From assembly GCF_029369745.1 (NCBI RefSeq), contig NZ_CP120210.1, forward strand, positions 1,426,001 to 1,490,000: a stretch of 64,000 nt of DNA. Reading direction: 5' to 3'. The notes under the pieces were generated by a model, which saw only the letters and a program-made list of their open reading frames with translations, did no database searches and was not told the DNA's origin. The position numbers were made by a program, and so were the translations under genes. This document shows, one piece after another, positions 25,776 to 37,446 of this stretch. How positions within the stretch are numbered: position 1 is the stretch's first letter; every line of letters starts with the position of its first letter. The stretch is from Amycolatopsis sp. QT-25 (GTDB lineage Bacteria; Actinomycetota; Actinomycetes; Mycobacteriales; Pseudonocardiaceae).

Positions 25776-27062
25776 TCAGGGAAGCCGCGGCGTGATGAGC
25801 GCCGCGAGCCGTGCGACGCCCTCTTCGATCAGTTCCGGCGTGAGCAGGCTGATCGACAGCCGAAGCTGGTGGAATCCGCCCTTGCCGCCGTAGAAGTGGT
25901 GCATCGGGGTGAACAGCACGCCGTGGTCGCGGGCGGCGATTTCCAGCAGCTCGTCGTCGACGACGAACGGGACGGTGACGGTGACGAAGAAGCCGCCCGT
26001 CGGGGTGTTCCAGCCGACGCCGGCGCACGAGCCGAGCTCACGGTCGAGCGCGCTCAGGGTGAGCTGGAGATTGCGCTGGTAGATGGCGATTTCCCGCGCG
26101 TTGGCCGTGGTGAGGCTGAAGTCGTTGAGCAGGAGCTTCCCGGCGATCACCGCCTGTGCGATGGGGGAGGTGTTCACCGTGAGCATGCCCTTGAGCTTCG
26201 AGAGCTGGTCGGCGAACAGGCCGCCGTCGGCCATCCGCTGATCCGCCACCGCGAAGCCGACCCGGGCGCCGGGCATGCCGGTCTTGGCGAAGGAGCCGAG
26301 GTAGACCACGGAGCCCGACCGGTCGAGCGACTTCAGCGAGGGGAGCCGCTCGGAGCCGAACAGGCCGTACGCGTTGTCTTCCAGGAGCAGGATTCCGTGC
26401 GCTTCGGCGACATCGAGGAGACGGTGGCGCGACGGCAGATCCATGCTGGTGCCGGTGGGATTGGCGAAGTTCGGGGTCACGTAACAGGCCCGCACCCGCT
26501 TGCCCTGTTCGTCGGCGCGCTTCAGCTGGAGGACGAGGTCGTCCGGGTCGATGCCGTTGTCGGTCGAGCGCACCGGCCACACGGGCGTGTCGGTGAGCAG
26601 CGCCGCCCCGGTCAGGCCGACGTAGGTGGGGGCGGGGGCGAGCAGCACGTCCCGCTCGCCCGCACGCAGCGTGCGGAGGACCAGGAACATGGCCTCCTGC
26701 GCGCCCACCGTGACGACGACGGATTCGGGGGCGGCGTCGATGTTCTCGTCCTCGGCGAGATTCCGGGCGATGAGATCGGCGATGACGCCCTTGGTGGTGC
26801 CGTATTGGAAGAGAGTGCGGGTTATCCCGGCCTCGTCCAATTTCCGGTCATCGCGCAGATGGGCGCAATAAGCGTCGATGTACTCGTGAATGAGCCGGAT
26901 GTCGAAGAACTCTTCGTACGGCCGGCCTGCCGCCATGGAAATGGCCACAGGGTATTCGTCGATCAGCTCGTTGAGCAGGTTCATCGACGAGATGGCCGGA
27001 TCGGTGAGCGATCCGTGCAGCGTTTCCACGTTCAAGTGAGTGGACAGACCGTTTGAATCCAT
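25776..27062 (-). CDS. hpgT: PLP aminotransferase for Hpg and Dpg (HpgT)
   Basis: 428-residue fold-type I aminotransferase with NFANPTG, EDNAYGLFG and the PLP lysine in GSFAKTGMPGARVGF. The N-terminal MDSNGLSTHLNVETLHG-type sequence is that of HpgT/Pgat of glycopeptide clusters. It converts 4-hydroxyphenylglyoxylate and 3,5-dihydroxyphenylglyoxylate to L-Hpg and L-Dpg, using tyrosine as amino donor in the known Hpg cycle. It is the only antibiotic gene here on the - strand, divergent from bhp. The start at 27062 follows the homologous N terminus; an in-frame ATG at 27080 is possible. Confidence 0.93.
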   Translation of the reverse strand: MDSNGLSTHLNVETLHGSLTDPAISSMNLLNELIDEYPVAISMAAGRPYEEFFDIRLIHEYIDAYCAHLRDDRKLDEAGITRTLFQYGTTKGVIADLIARNLAEDENIDAAPESVVVTVGAQEAMFLVLRTLRAGERDVLLAPAPTYVGLTGAALLTDTPVWPVRSTDNGIDPDDLVLQLKRADEQGKRVRACYVTPNFANPTGTSMDLPSRHRLLDVAEAHGILLLEDNAYGLFGSERLPSLKSLDRSGSVVYLGSFAKTGMPGARVGFAVADQRMADGGLFADQLSKLKGMLTVNTSPIAQAVIAGKLLLNDFSLTTANAREIAIYQRNLQLTLSALDRELGSCAGVGWNTPTGGFFVTVTVPFVVDDELLEIAARDHGVLFTPMHHFYGGKGGFHQLRLSISLLTPELIEEGVARLAALITPRLP

Positions 27063-27151
27063 GAATACTAGGATTTCCATACGCCGCCGAGGTGTCAAGA
27101 AAAGGCCGTGGACGCCGGGATCGTTCCCGTGGTCCGGTCCCATTTCCCGGA

Positions 27152-27189
27152 AGTGTCCGGGTTGTCCATCGCCGAATACTCCGGACACT
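27152..27189. promoter_or_regulatory. 9-20-9 inverted repeat in the hpgT/bhp divergent gap
   Basis: AGTGTCCGG (27152-27160) and CCGGACACT (27181-27189) are perfect complements separated by 20 nt, in the middle of the 278-nt gap between the two divergently transcribed genes. A shared operator for both promoters is plausible. The half-site and spacing differ from the 12188 repeat, so a different regulator, or none, may bind. Confidence 0.4.
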
Positions 27190-27340
27190 CGATCTCTGCG
27201 GGTACGGTCGGATACGCGCCACGGCAGCCGGAAAGGACGCGGCCGTTGCGAGGAAACACTTTCGCCGGGACGGCTTCGGTGACCTCCGGCCGCCCCACCA
27301 CCGAATCGCGGCGCAGCAGCCATATTCCCGGAGGAGCATC

Positions 27341-28171
27341 ATGCTGATGACAACCGAGCACGGGATCCGGTTGTCCTACAACGACTGTGGTGACGGCCCG
27401 CCCGTTCTTCTGCTGACCGGCACCGGTGCGCCGAGTTCGGTGTGGGACCTGCATCAGGTGCCCGCGTTGCGCGCCGCCGGATTCCGCGTGATCACCATGG
27501 ACAATCGCGGGATTCCGCCGAGCGACGACGGCACGGCGGGCTTCGCCATCGAAGACCTCGTCGCGGATGTGGCCGCCCTGATCGACTTTCTCGACGCGGT
27601 GCCGTGTCGCGTGATCGGGACGTCGATGGGTTCGTACGTCGCGCAGGAGGTCGCGCTCGCCCATCCGGAACTGCTGCATTCGGTCGTGCTGATGGCGGCC
27701 TGTGGCAAGAGCAGTCTCGTCCAGCGCGAGCTCGCCGAGGGTGAGGCGAAGCTGATCGAACAGGGCATCGAGTTGCCGCCGGGGTTCCTCGCCGCGGTCC
27801 GTGCCATGCACAACCTGGGGCCCGCGACCCTCGCCGACGACGATCTCGCCGGAGACTGGCTCGACCTGTTCGCGGCGTCGGGGCAGTGGGGGCCGGGCGT
27901 CCGGGCGCAGTTGCTGCTGAGCGCGTTGCCGGATCGCCTCGACGCCTATCGTGCGATCGAGGTGCCCTGCCACGTCGTGTCGTTCGAGCACGACCTCGTG
28001 GCGCCACCGGCCGCCGGGCTCGAACTGGCTTCGGCGATCCCCGGCGCGACCCACCGCACGATCTCCGCGTGCGGGCATTTCGGCTACCTCGAGAACCCGG
28101 AAGCGGTGAACCGCGAGCTGATCCGGTTTCTCCGCACCGAATCGCGCGAGACACTGGGAGAGACCGCATGA
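27341..28171 (+). CDS. bhp: Alpha/beta-hydrolase thioesterase Bhp (beta-hydroxytyrosine release)
   Basis: 276-residue alpha/beta hydrolase with the nucleophile elbow GTSMGS near residue 95 and a C-terminal catalytic His in SACGHFGYLENPE. In balhimycin Bhp hydrolyses beta-hydroxytyrosine from the carrier domain of BpsD. Gene order bhp-bpsD-oxyD is the same here, supporting that role. ATG at 27341 has GGAGGA about five bases upstream; the frame is open further upstream but without a good start. The stop overlaps the bpsD start (ATGA), so the three genes form one operon. Confidence 0.92.
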   Translation: MLMTTEHGIRLSYNDCGDGPPVLLLTGTGAPSSVWDLHQVPALRAAGFRVITMDNRGIPPSDDGTAGFAIEDLVADVAALIDFLDAVPCRVIGTSMGSYVAQEVALAHPELLHSVVLMAACGKSSLVQRELAEGEAKLIEQGIELPPGFLAAVRAMHNLGPATLADDDLAGDWLDLFAASGQWGPGVRAQLLLSALPDRLDAYRAIEVPCHVVSFEHDLVAPPAAGLELASAIPGATHRTISACGHFGYLENPEAVNRELIRFLRTESRETLGETA

Positions 28172-29901
28172 CCGTCCTTTCGGCGGCCACGACACCGGCC
28201 CTGTTCGAGGCGACCGCAGCCGTGCTGCCGGATCGCCCGGCGGTGGCCATGGACAGCACCACGCTCACCTACGCGGAGCTGAACGGCGAGGCCAACCGGC
28301 TCGCCCGGCGGCTCGTGGCGCACGGCATCGGCCCGGAGCGGCTCGTCGCGCTGGCGATGCCGAGGTCGATCGAATTCGTCATCGCGATCCTTGCCGTGCA
28401 CAAGGCCGGTGCCGCGTACGTGCCGGTCGACCCGGACTATCCGGAGGAACGCAAGCGGCAGATGCTGGACGACACGGCGGCGCACTGCCTGTTGTGCCTG
28501 CCGGGGCAGGATGTGGCAGGCGCCCCCGTCGTCCTGAGCGTGGAACGGGAACCGGGTGGGGCCGAGCCGAACCTGGACGACCACGACCGGATCGGCCCGT
28601 TGCGTCCCGGCCATCCCGCGTACGTCATCTACACCTCGGGTTCGACGGGACGGCCGAAGGGCGTGCTGGTCACGCACCGCGGCATCCCGAACCTCGCCGA
28701 CGACTACGTGCGACGGCAGGAACTGGGGCCGGAGAGCAGGTTGCTGGCCTTCGCCTCACCCAGTTTCGACGCCGCGGTCGCCGAGTTCTGGCCGATCTGG
28801 CAGGCCGGTGGCTGCCTCGTGCTGGCTTCCGCGCCGGATCTGGTGCCGGGGGAGCCGCTCGGCAGGCTGGTGCGGGACCAGCGCATCACCCATGTCACGC
28901 TGCCGCCGTCCGCGCTGGCGCCGCTGGAGGAGGCGGGTGGCCTGCCCGCCGGGCTGACCCTCCTGGTCGCCGGCGAGGCCTGCCCCGCCCCGGTCGCGAA
29001 ACGCTGGGCCGCGGACCGCGTGATGATCAACGCGTACGGTCCGACGGAGACCACCGTCGCGGTGACCGCGAGCGAACCCCTGACCGGTGAGGAGACGCCA
29101 CCGATCGGCAGGCCGATCACCGGTGTCCGCACCTACGTCCTGGACGACCGGCTGCGGCCCGTGGAGGACGGGGACGTTGGCGAGCTGTACACGGTGGGAC
29201 CCGGTCTCGCTCGCGGTTACCTCCGGAGAGCGGCCGCGACCGCGGAGCGGTTCCTGCCGGACCCCTTCGGTGGCCCGGGTGAGCGCATGTACCGCACGGG
29301 GGACCGGGTGCGGACGCGTTCGGACGGTCAGTACGTCTTCGTCGGCCGGGTCGACGACCAGCTGAAGGTACGCGGCCACCGGATCGAGCCGGGCGAGGTC
29401 GAGGCCGCCCTGCTGGCGGTGGACGGGGTGGCCCAGGCGGTGGTGACCGAGCACGAGAACAGGCTCGTCGCCTATGTGGTCGGCACCGGCGGCGAACGCG
29501 TGCCCGCCGAACGGCTCCTGCCGCCGCTTCGGGCGCAGCTTCCCGGCTATCTGGTGCCCGACGTGGTCGTCGGCTTGCCGAGCCTGCCGGTCTCGCCGAA
29601 CGGCAAGATCGACCGGGTCGCCCTGCCCACTCCCGAAGAGGAACACGCGGGCCGCGCGGCGGGGCGGGAACCGCTCACCCCCACGGAAATCATCCTGGCC
29701 GAACTGTTCGCCGAAGTGCTCGGCGTCAGCAGTGTCGGCGTGGAGGACAGTTTCTTCGAGATCGGCGGTCATTCGCTGCTCGCGACCCGGCTCGTGAGCC
29801 GGATCCGGGAACGCCTGAAGATCCGGCTGAGGGTGCAGGCGTTCTTCGACGCGCCGACAGTGGCACGGCTCGCCAAGGTGCTCGACGGCGCACATCCCTG
29901 A
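28168..29901 (+). CDS. bpsD: Stand-alone A-T NRPS loading tyrosine for beta-hydroxylation
   Basis: 577-residue two-domain NRPS: adenylation ([14 protein letters not shown] near residue 153, YGPTET near 290, and the C-terminal NGKID motif) and one carrier domain (FFEIGGHSLL near residue 535). It has no condensation domain. In the known pathway it activates L-tyrosine, holds it for OxyD hydroxylation, and Bhp releases the product. The selectivity residues read roughly D-A-A-T-V-A-A-V-A, which alone would not prove tyrosine. The start overlaps the bhp stop by four bases, and oxyD begins 14 nt after the stop. Confidence 0.93.
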   Translation: MTVLSAATTPALFEATAAVLPDRPAVAMDSTTLTYAELNGEANRLARRLVAHGIGPERLVALAMPRSIEFVIAILAVHKAGAAYVPVDPDYPEERKRQMLDDTAAHCLLCLPGQDVAGAPVVLSVEREPGGAEPNLDDHDRIGPLRPGHPAYVIYTSGSTGRPKGVLVTHRGIPNLADDYVRRQELGPESRLLAFASPSFDAAVAEFWPIWQAGGCLVLASAPDLVPGEPLGRLVRDQRITHVTLPPSALAPLEEAGGLPAGLTLLVAGEACPAPVAKRWAADRVMINAYGPTETTVAVTASEPLTGEETPPIGRPITGVRTYVLDDRLRPVEDGDVGELYTVGPGLARGYLRRAAATAERFLPDPFGGPGERMYRTGDRVRTRSDGQYVFVGRVDDQLKVRGHRIEPGEVEAALLAVDGVAQAVVTEHENRLVAYVVGTGGERVPAERLLPPLRAQLPGYLVPDVVVGLPSLPVSPNGKIDRVALPTPEEEHAGRAAGREPLTPTEIILAELFAEVLGVSSVGVEDSFFEIGGHSLLATRLVSRIRERLKIRLRVQAFFDAPTVARLAKVLDGAHP

Positions 29902-29915
29902 CCTGGAGACCATTC

Positions 29916-31106
29916 ATGCAGACGACGGCAGCCGTCGACCTCGGCAATCCCGACCTGTACACGACCTCGGACCGGCACGACCGGTGGCGAGCGTACGCGG
30001 CGGAAGACGCGATGGTGTGGAGCGAGCCGGGCAGCTCACCCAGCGGGTTCTGGTCCGTGTTCTCGCATCGGGCGTGCGCCGCGGTGCTCGCCCCCTCCGC
30101 CCCGTTCACCTCCGAATACGGGATGATGATCGGCTTCGACCGCGACCATCCCGACCACTCGGGTGGCCAGATGATGGTGGTCTCCGAACAGGATCAGCAC
30201 CGGAAATTACGCAAACTGGTCGGGCCACTGCTTTCGAGGGCGTCCGCCCGGAAGCTCTCGGAGCGGGTGCGCGCCGAGGTGCGCGGTGTACTCGACCGGG
30301 TTCTCGACGGCGGGGTGTGCGACGTGGCCGCGGCGATCGGCCCGCGGATCCCCGCCGCCGTCGTCTGCGAAATCCTCGGCGTGCCCGCCGAGGACCAGGA
30401 CATGCTCATCGACCTGACCAACCACGCGTTCGGCGGTGAGGACGAACTGTTCGACGGGATGACCCCGCGCCAGGCGCACACCGAGATCCTCGTCTACTTC
30501 GACGAACTGATCACCGCGCGCCGCGCGAGCCCTGGCGAAGACCTCGTCAGCACCCTCCTGTCCGACGGCGACCTTTCGATCGACGACGTGGTGCTCAACT
30601 GCGACAACGTGTTGATCGGGGGAAACGAGACCACGCGGCACGCGATCACCGGTGCGGTGCACGCGTTCGCCGCGGTTCCCGGACTGCTGGAACAGGTACG
30701 GGACGGGAGCGCCGACGTCGACACCGTCGTGGACGAGGTGCTGCGCTGGACCTCGCCCGCCATGCACGTGCTGCGGGTGACGACCGATGAGGTCACCGTC
30801 AACGGCCGTGCCCTCGAAGCGGGCACCCCGGTGGTCGCGTGGTTGCCCGCCGCGAACCGGGATCCCGCCGTGTTCGACGAGCCCGACACGTTCCGGCCGG
30901 AGCGGAAACCCAACCGGCACATCGCCTTCGGGCACGGCATGCACCACTGTCTCGGCTCCGCGCTCGCGCGGATCGAGCTGGCGGTCGTGCTGCGGGAAGT
31001 AGCCGAGCGGGTTGCGCGGGTGGAGCTGGCCGAGGAGCCGTCCTGGCTGCGCGCGGTCGTCGTGCAGGGATACCGGGGACTTCCGGTGCGGTTCACCGGC
31101 CGCTGA
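29916..31106 (+). CDS. oxyD: Cytochrome P450 OxyD, tyrosyl-carrier beta-hydroxylase
   Basis: 396-residue P450 with heme motif FGHGMHHCLG near residue 340 and IGGNETTRH in the I helix, a normal acid-threonine pair for oxygen activation, unlike the three cross-linking P450s. It hydroxylates the beta carbon of tyrosine bound to BpsD. The ATG follows a GGAGACC site 14 nt after bpsD, consistent with an operon bhp-bpsD-oxyD. The downstream gap of about 108 nt before hmaS suggests a new transcription unit. Confidence 0.93.
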   Translation: MQTTAAVDLGNPDLYTTSDRHDRWRAYAAEDAMVWSEPGSSPSGFWSVFSHRACAAVLAPSAPFTSEYGMMIGFDRDHPDHSGGQMMVVSEQDQHRKLRKLVGPLLSRASARKLSERVRAEVRGVLDRVLDGGVCDVAAAIGPRIPAAVVCEILGVPAEDQDMLIDLTNHAFGGEDELFDGMTPRQAHTEILVYFDELITARRASPGEDLVSTLLSDGDLSIDDVVLNCDNVLIGGNETTRHAITGAVHAFAAVPGLLEQVRDGSADVDTVVDEVLRWTSPAMHVLRVTTDEVTVNGRALEAGTPVVAWLPAANRDPAVFDEPDTFRPERKPNRHIAFGHGMHHCLGSALARIELAVVLREVAERVARVELAEEPSWLRAVVVQGYRGLPVRFTGR

Positions 31107-31181
31107 TCATGTCTGTCCGAAGTGGACGGAAGTGTCAAGCGGACAACATTGATGCGGAAATGGCTTCGCGTCATCCTGTGA

Positions 31182-33340
<2,159 letters not shown>

Positions 33341-33464
33341 CGGCGCTGACGGCGCCGACGGCGCTGCTGCGGACGGGTCTTCCCGACGGCGAACACCGCA
33401 TTGTTCTGTTCGTGTCCACCACATGCCTAGTGTCTCCGCGGTGGACCTTCCCTGAAGGAGGAAG

Positions 33465-34814
33465 GTGCTTCTCTCGCTTCCCGCGCCGATCGCCCCGATC
33501 GCCGCGCACAGTCTCCTGATCTTCTTGCTCCAGGCGGGCTTGCTGCTCCTGCTCGCCGTCGTCTTCGGGCGGCTGGCCGCCCGGTTCGGGATGCCCGCTG
33601 TCGTCGGCGAACTGTTCGTCGGGGTGCTCCTCGGCCCTTCGCTGCTGGCGTGGGCCGCACCGGGGGTGCACGGCTGGCTGTTCCCGGCGGTCGCCGAGCA
33701 GTACCACCTGCTCGACGCCGTCGGCCAGATCGGTGTCCTGCTGCTGGTCGGTCTCACCGGTATGCAGATGGACATGCGCATGGTCCGGCGGCGCTTCGGT
33801 GCCGCCGCCGGTGTCGGCTTCGGCGGCTTGATCATTCCTCTCGGCCTCGGTATCGGCGCGGGTTTCGTCCTGCCGCGGGTGCTGATTCCCGGCGGCACCG
33901 ACGTCACCGTCTTCGCACTGTTCCTCGGCGTGGCGATGTGCGTCAGCGCCATTCCCGTCATCGCCAAGACCCTCATCGACATGAACCTGTTGCACCGCAA
34001 CGTCGGGCAGCTCACGCTCGCCGCGGGAATGATCGACGACGTGTTCGGCTGGTTGTTGCTGTCCGTCGTCAGCGCGATGGCGGTGCAGGCGGTCACGGCG
34101 GGCACCGTGCTCGGTTCCCTTGCCTGTCTGCTCGCCATCGTCGTCTTCGCGCTCACCCTCGGCAGGCCGCTGGCGAGGGGTGCGCTGCGCGTGGCGGGCA
34201 AGTCCGACGGTCCTTGGGCCACCGTCGGTGTCGTTGTCGCCCTGCTGCTCCTCGCTTCGGCCGGTACGCACGCTCTCGGTCTCGAGGCCCTCTTCGGGGC
34301 GTTCGTCTGCGGCATCCTGATCGGTACGGCGGGGAAGGTGGACCCGGTCAAACTCGCGCCCCTGCGCACGGTCGTCCTTTCGGTGTTCGCGCCGCTCTTC
34401 TTCGCCACGGCCGGGCTGCGGATGGATCTCACCGCGCTCATCCGTCCGGAGGTACTCCTGACCGGACTCGCGGTGCTCGCGCTGGCCATCATCGGCAAGT
34501 TCGCCGGCGTGTACGCCGGAGCGCGGATCAGCGGCCTGAACAAGTGGGAAGGACTGGCACTCGGTGCCGGGCTGAACGCGCGCGGGGTCATCGGGATCAT
34601 GGTCGCCACCGTGGGCCTGCGGCTGGGCATCCTCGGCGTGGAGATCTACACGATCGTCATCCTCGTCGCCATCGTCACCCCGCTGATGGCGCCGCCCATC
34701 CTGCGGTTCGCGATGAAGAGGCTGGAGCAGACCGCCGAGGAACAGGTGCGGGAGACCGAACAGCGGGCTTGGAGCACGCAAACGGCGACGAACCAGAAAG
34801 AACAGCTTCTCTAG
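33465..34814 (+). CDS. Cation/proton antiporter (CPA2 family, Na+/H+ exchanger)
   Basis: 449-residue integral membrane protein with about twelve to thirteen hydrophobic segments. Characteristic stretches are GMPAVVGELFVGVLLGPSLL near residue 40, GLTGMQMDM, and ATAGLRMDL later, as in KefB/NapA-like CPA2 antiporters. A GTG start at 33465 has GGAGGA three to eight bases upstream. Antiporter genes of this type occur in chloroeremomycin- and balhimycin-type clusters; the role is unproven and could be pH or ion balance or export support. The C-terminal tail is short and charged, without a TrkA-N domain. Confidence 0.85.
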   Translation: MLLSLPAPIAPIAAHSLLIFLLQAGLLLLLAVVFGRLAARFGMPAVVGELFVGVLLGPSLLAWAAPGVHGWLFPAVAEQYHLLDAVGQIGVLLLVGLTGMQMDMRMVRRRFGAAAGVGFGGLIIPLGLGIGAGFVLPRVLIPGGTDVTVFALFLGVAMCVSAIPVIAKTLIDMNLLHRNVGQLTLAAGMIDDVFGWLLLSVVSAMAVQAVTAGTVLGSLACLLAIVVFALTLGRPLARGALRVAGKSDGPWATVGVVVALLLLASAGTHALGLEALFGAFVCGILIGTAGKVDPVKLAPLRTVVLSVFAPLFFATAGLRMDLTALIRPEVLLTGLAVLALAIIGKFAGVYAGARISGLNKWEGLALGAGLNARGVIGIMVATVGLRLGILGVEIYTIVILVAIVTPLMAPPILRFAMKRLEQTAEEQVRETEQRAWSTQTATNQKEQLL

Positions 34815-35156
34815 TTTCTCCTGCGGCAACCAGGATCGCGCGAAACCAAGCCCCGGTCCGAATCCGAAAGCGAATTGGACGACCTGGACCGCCGACAGCC
34901 TCCGAAGCTACCTTTTGCCGGGGCATGGGGGCCGACGTAGCGAAGACGCGCCCGGGACTTCCGTTGGTGCACAGGGAGACCCTCGCGGTTTTCCTCGGTG
35001 CCGGCCACTGACCGATCGACGACATGGAGCAGCGCGATGACGAGAAGTCCTTTGATGCTGCGTCGCCCGGTACCACCTCCCACGGTGCGCCCGCGTGACG
35101 ATCGCGGCCATTCCGATCGCATCGCCTTGTCGGCGACCACCACCGGCGGAGCGCAC
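34815..35156. other. 342-nt gap before the deoxysugar genes
   Basis: No convincing gene is seen. A weak inverted repeat (GTCCGAAT at 34856 and AATTGGAC at 34873, 9-nt spacer) recalls the StrR-type half-site but with mismatches and the wrong spacing. An in-frame ATG at 35037 could extend the dehydratase by 40 residues. Confidence 0.5.
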
Positions 35157-36467
35157 ATGCGGACCGAAGACGTCCGCGCGTGGATCGCGGAACGCCGTGA
35201 AGCCAACGTCTTCCACGTCGAACACATCCCGTTCGCGGCTCTGGACCAGTGGGGCTTCCAGGCCGGGACCGGCAACCTCGTGCACAGCAGCGGACGGTTC
35301 TTCGCCATCGAGGGCCTGCACGTGATCGAGCACGACGGTCCGCACGGCGACGGCCCCTACCGCGAGTGGCAGCAGCCGGTCATCAAACAGCCCGAGGTGG
35401 GCATCCTCGGCATTCTCGCCAAGGAGTTCGACGGGGTCCTGCACTTCCTGATGCAGGCGAAGATGGAGCCGGGAAATCCCAATCTGGTGCAGCTTTCGCC
35501 GACCGTGCAGGCCACCCGCAGCAACTACACCAAGGCGCACGGCGGTACGAACGTCAAACTCATCGAGTACTTCGCCCCGCCCGACCCCGATCGGGTCATC
35601 GTCGACGTCCTCCAGGCGGAGCAGGGTTCCTGGTTCTTCCGCAAGAGCAATCGCAACATGATCGTCGAAACCCTCGAAGACGTGCCGATGGGGGACGACT
35701 TCTGCTGGCTCACCCTCGGCCAGATCGCGCAGCTGATGTACGAGGACGAGACGATCAACATGAACGCGCGGAGCGTGTTGTCGTGTCTTCCCTACCATGA
35801 CCCGGCTCCCGGCGCGGTGCTCTCCGACGTCCAGCTCCTGTCGTGGTTCACGAACGAGCGGTCGCGCCACGACGTGCGTCCCAGCCGCATTCCGCTCAAG
35901 GACGTCCGCGGCTGGAAGCAGGGTGCCGAAGCGATCGAGCACGAGGACGGCCGCTACTTCAAGGTGCTGGCGGTGGCCGTGAAAGGCGGCAACCGCGAGA
36001 AGATCAGCTGGACCCAGCCGTTGCTGGAATCGGTCGGGCCGGGTGTCGTCGCGTTCCTCGTGCGCGAAATCGGCGGTGTGCCGCACGTTCTCGTGCACGC
36101 CAGGGTCGACGGTGGTTTCGTGGACACGGTCGAGCTGGCGCCGACCGTCCAGTGCACGCCCCACAATTACGCGCATCTGCCTGCGGAGGACCGCCCGCTG
36201 TTCCTCGACGCCGTCCTGGACGCTCCACCGTCGCGGATCCGTTACGAGGCGGTACATTCCGAAGAAGGCGGCCGCTTCCTCGACGTGCGGGCCCGCTATC
36301 TCGTGGTGGAGGCGGGCGACACGGCCGATCCGCCGCCCGGTTACGCCTGGGTCACGCCGGCCCAGCTCACCGCGCTCACCCGGCACGGGCACTACGTCAA
36401 CGTGGAGGCCCGCACCCTCCTGGCGTGTATCAACGCCTTGACCGCACAGCCGCACGGAGGTGCGTGA
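35157..36467 (+). CDS. dvaA: NDP-4-keto-6-deoxyhexose 2,3-dehydratase
   Basis: 436-residue protein of the NDP-hexose 2,3-dehydratase family, built of two related halves: each has a substrate-site segment of the type EFDGVLHFLMQAK...NLVQLSPTVQAT (first) and EIGGVPHVLVHAR...DTVELAPTVQCT (second). It removes water to form the 2-deoxy-3-keto sugar, the first committed step of deoxyaminosugar synthesis (EvaA of chloroeremomycin). I chose ATG 35157, preceded by GGCGGAG; ATG 35037 is an alternative. It starts a four-gene sugar operon with tight spacing; the next gene begins 2 nt after its stop. Confidence 0.9.
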   Translation: MRTEDVRAWIAERREANVFHVEHIPFAALDQWGFQAGTGNLVHSSGRFFAIEGLHVIEHDGPHGDGPYREWQQPVIKQPEVGILGILAKEFDGVLHFLMQAKMEPGNPNLVQLSPTVQATRSNYTKAHGGTNVKLIEYFAPPDPDRVIVDVLQAEQGSWFFRKSNRNMIVETLEDVPMGDDFCWLTLGQIAQLMYEDETINMNARSVLSCLPYHDPAPGAVLSDVQLLSWFTNERSRHDVRPSRIPLKDVRGWKQGAEAIEHEDGRYFKVLAVAVKGGNREKISWTQPLLESVGPGVVAFLVREIGGVPHVLVHARVDGGFVDTVELAPTVQCTPHNYAHLPAEDRPLFLDAVLDAPPSRIRYEAVHSEEGGRFLDVRARYLVVEAGDTADPPPGYAWVTPAQLTALTRHGHYVNVEARTLLACINALTAQPHGGA

Positions 36468-36468
36468 C

Positions 36469-37446
36469 ATGAAGCTGATCACCGTTCTCGGCGCCTCGGG
36501 CTTCATCGGCTCGGCCGTCACGCGCGAACTGGCCCGGCGGCCGATCCGGCTGCGTGCGGTGGCGCGCAAGCACTTCACCCCCGCGCCCGGCCGAGCGGAG
36601 ACCACCGTCGTCACCGCCGACCTCACCGACCGTGCGGCGCTCGCCGACGCGGTGGCGGGTTCGGACGCGGTCGTCTACCTGCTGCTGGGAGACGGCGGCT
36701 GGCGTGCCGCCGAGACCGAGGGCGCCGAACGCGTGAACGTGGGCGTGCTGCGGGACCTCGTTGATGTCCTCGGAAGTACCGGAGGGACGCCCCCGCTGGT
36801 GGTGTTCGGCGGTACCACCTCGCAGGTCGGTGTGCCACCACGGGAACCGCTCGACGGGAGCGAGCCCGACCAGCCGGCGACTCCGTACGACGTGCAGAAG
36901 CTCGAGGCCGAACAGCTCCTCAAGAAGGCCACCGCCGATGGCCGGGTGCGCGGTATCAGCCTGCGGCTGCCGACGATCTTCGGCGAGACCGCGACGGAAG
37001 GCGCGAACCAAGACCGCGGTGTCGTGTCCGCCATGGCGCGGCGAGCGCTCGAAGGCCTGCCGCTCACCATCTGGGGTGACGGGACGGTGCGCCGCGATCT
37101 GATCCACGTCGAGGACGTCGCGAAGGCGTTCACCGCGGCACTGGACCACCCGGATGCCCTGGTGGGCGGGCATTGGCTGATCGGGGCAGGCCGGGGCGAC
37201 CGGCTGGGCGAGGTGTTCCGGCTCGTGGCGAAGGAGATGTCCGAGCACACCGGAACGAGCCCGGTGGAGGTGACCTGCGTGGAACCACCGTCCCACGCGC
37301 CCGCGACGGATCTTCGCAGCATCACCATCGATTCCACCTCCTTCCGGACGATCACCGGCTGGCGTCCGGAGATCTCGCTGTCCGAAGGTGTGCGCCGCAC
37401 CGTCGCCGCATTGACCACCCCAGTTCACGGAAAGGCTCGCTCATGA
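36469..37446 (+). CDS. dvaE: NDP-sugar 4-ketoreductase (SDR family)
   Basis: 325-residue extended short-chain dehydrogenase with [12 protein letters not shown] (residues about 5-16) for NAD(P)H, a YDVQK catalytic pair near residue 142, and [10 protein letters not shown]. It matches EvaE-type 4-ketoreductases, which in chloroeremomycin set the L-arabino configuration of 4-epi-vancosamine. Stereochemistry cannot be read directly here; the family assignment and context suggest the acosamine configuration. The stop overlaps the next start (ATGA). Confidence 0.88.
   Translation: MKLITVLGASGFIGSAVTRELARRPIRLRAVARKHFTPAPGRAETTVVTADLTDRAALADAVAGSDAVVYLLLGDGGWRAAETEGAERVNVGVLRDLVDVLGSTGGTPPLVVFGGTTSQVGVPPREPLDGSEPDQPATPYDVQKLEAEQLLKKATADGRVRGISLRLPTIFGETATEGANQDRGVVSAMARRALEGLPLTIWGDGTVRRDLIHVEDVAKAFTAALDHPDALVGGHWLIGAGRGDRLGEVFRLVAKEMSEHTGTSPVEVTCVEPPSHAPATDLRSITIDSTSFRTITGWRPEISLSEGVRRTVAALTTPVHGKARS

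Noticed and set aside
34856..34880. Second StrR-type operator before the dehydratase gene
   Set aside because: The two half-sites match in only about five of eight positions and the spacer is 9 nt instead of 11.
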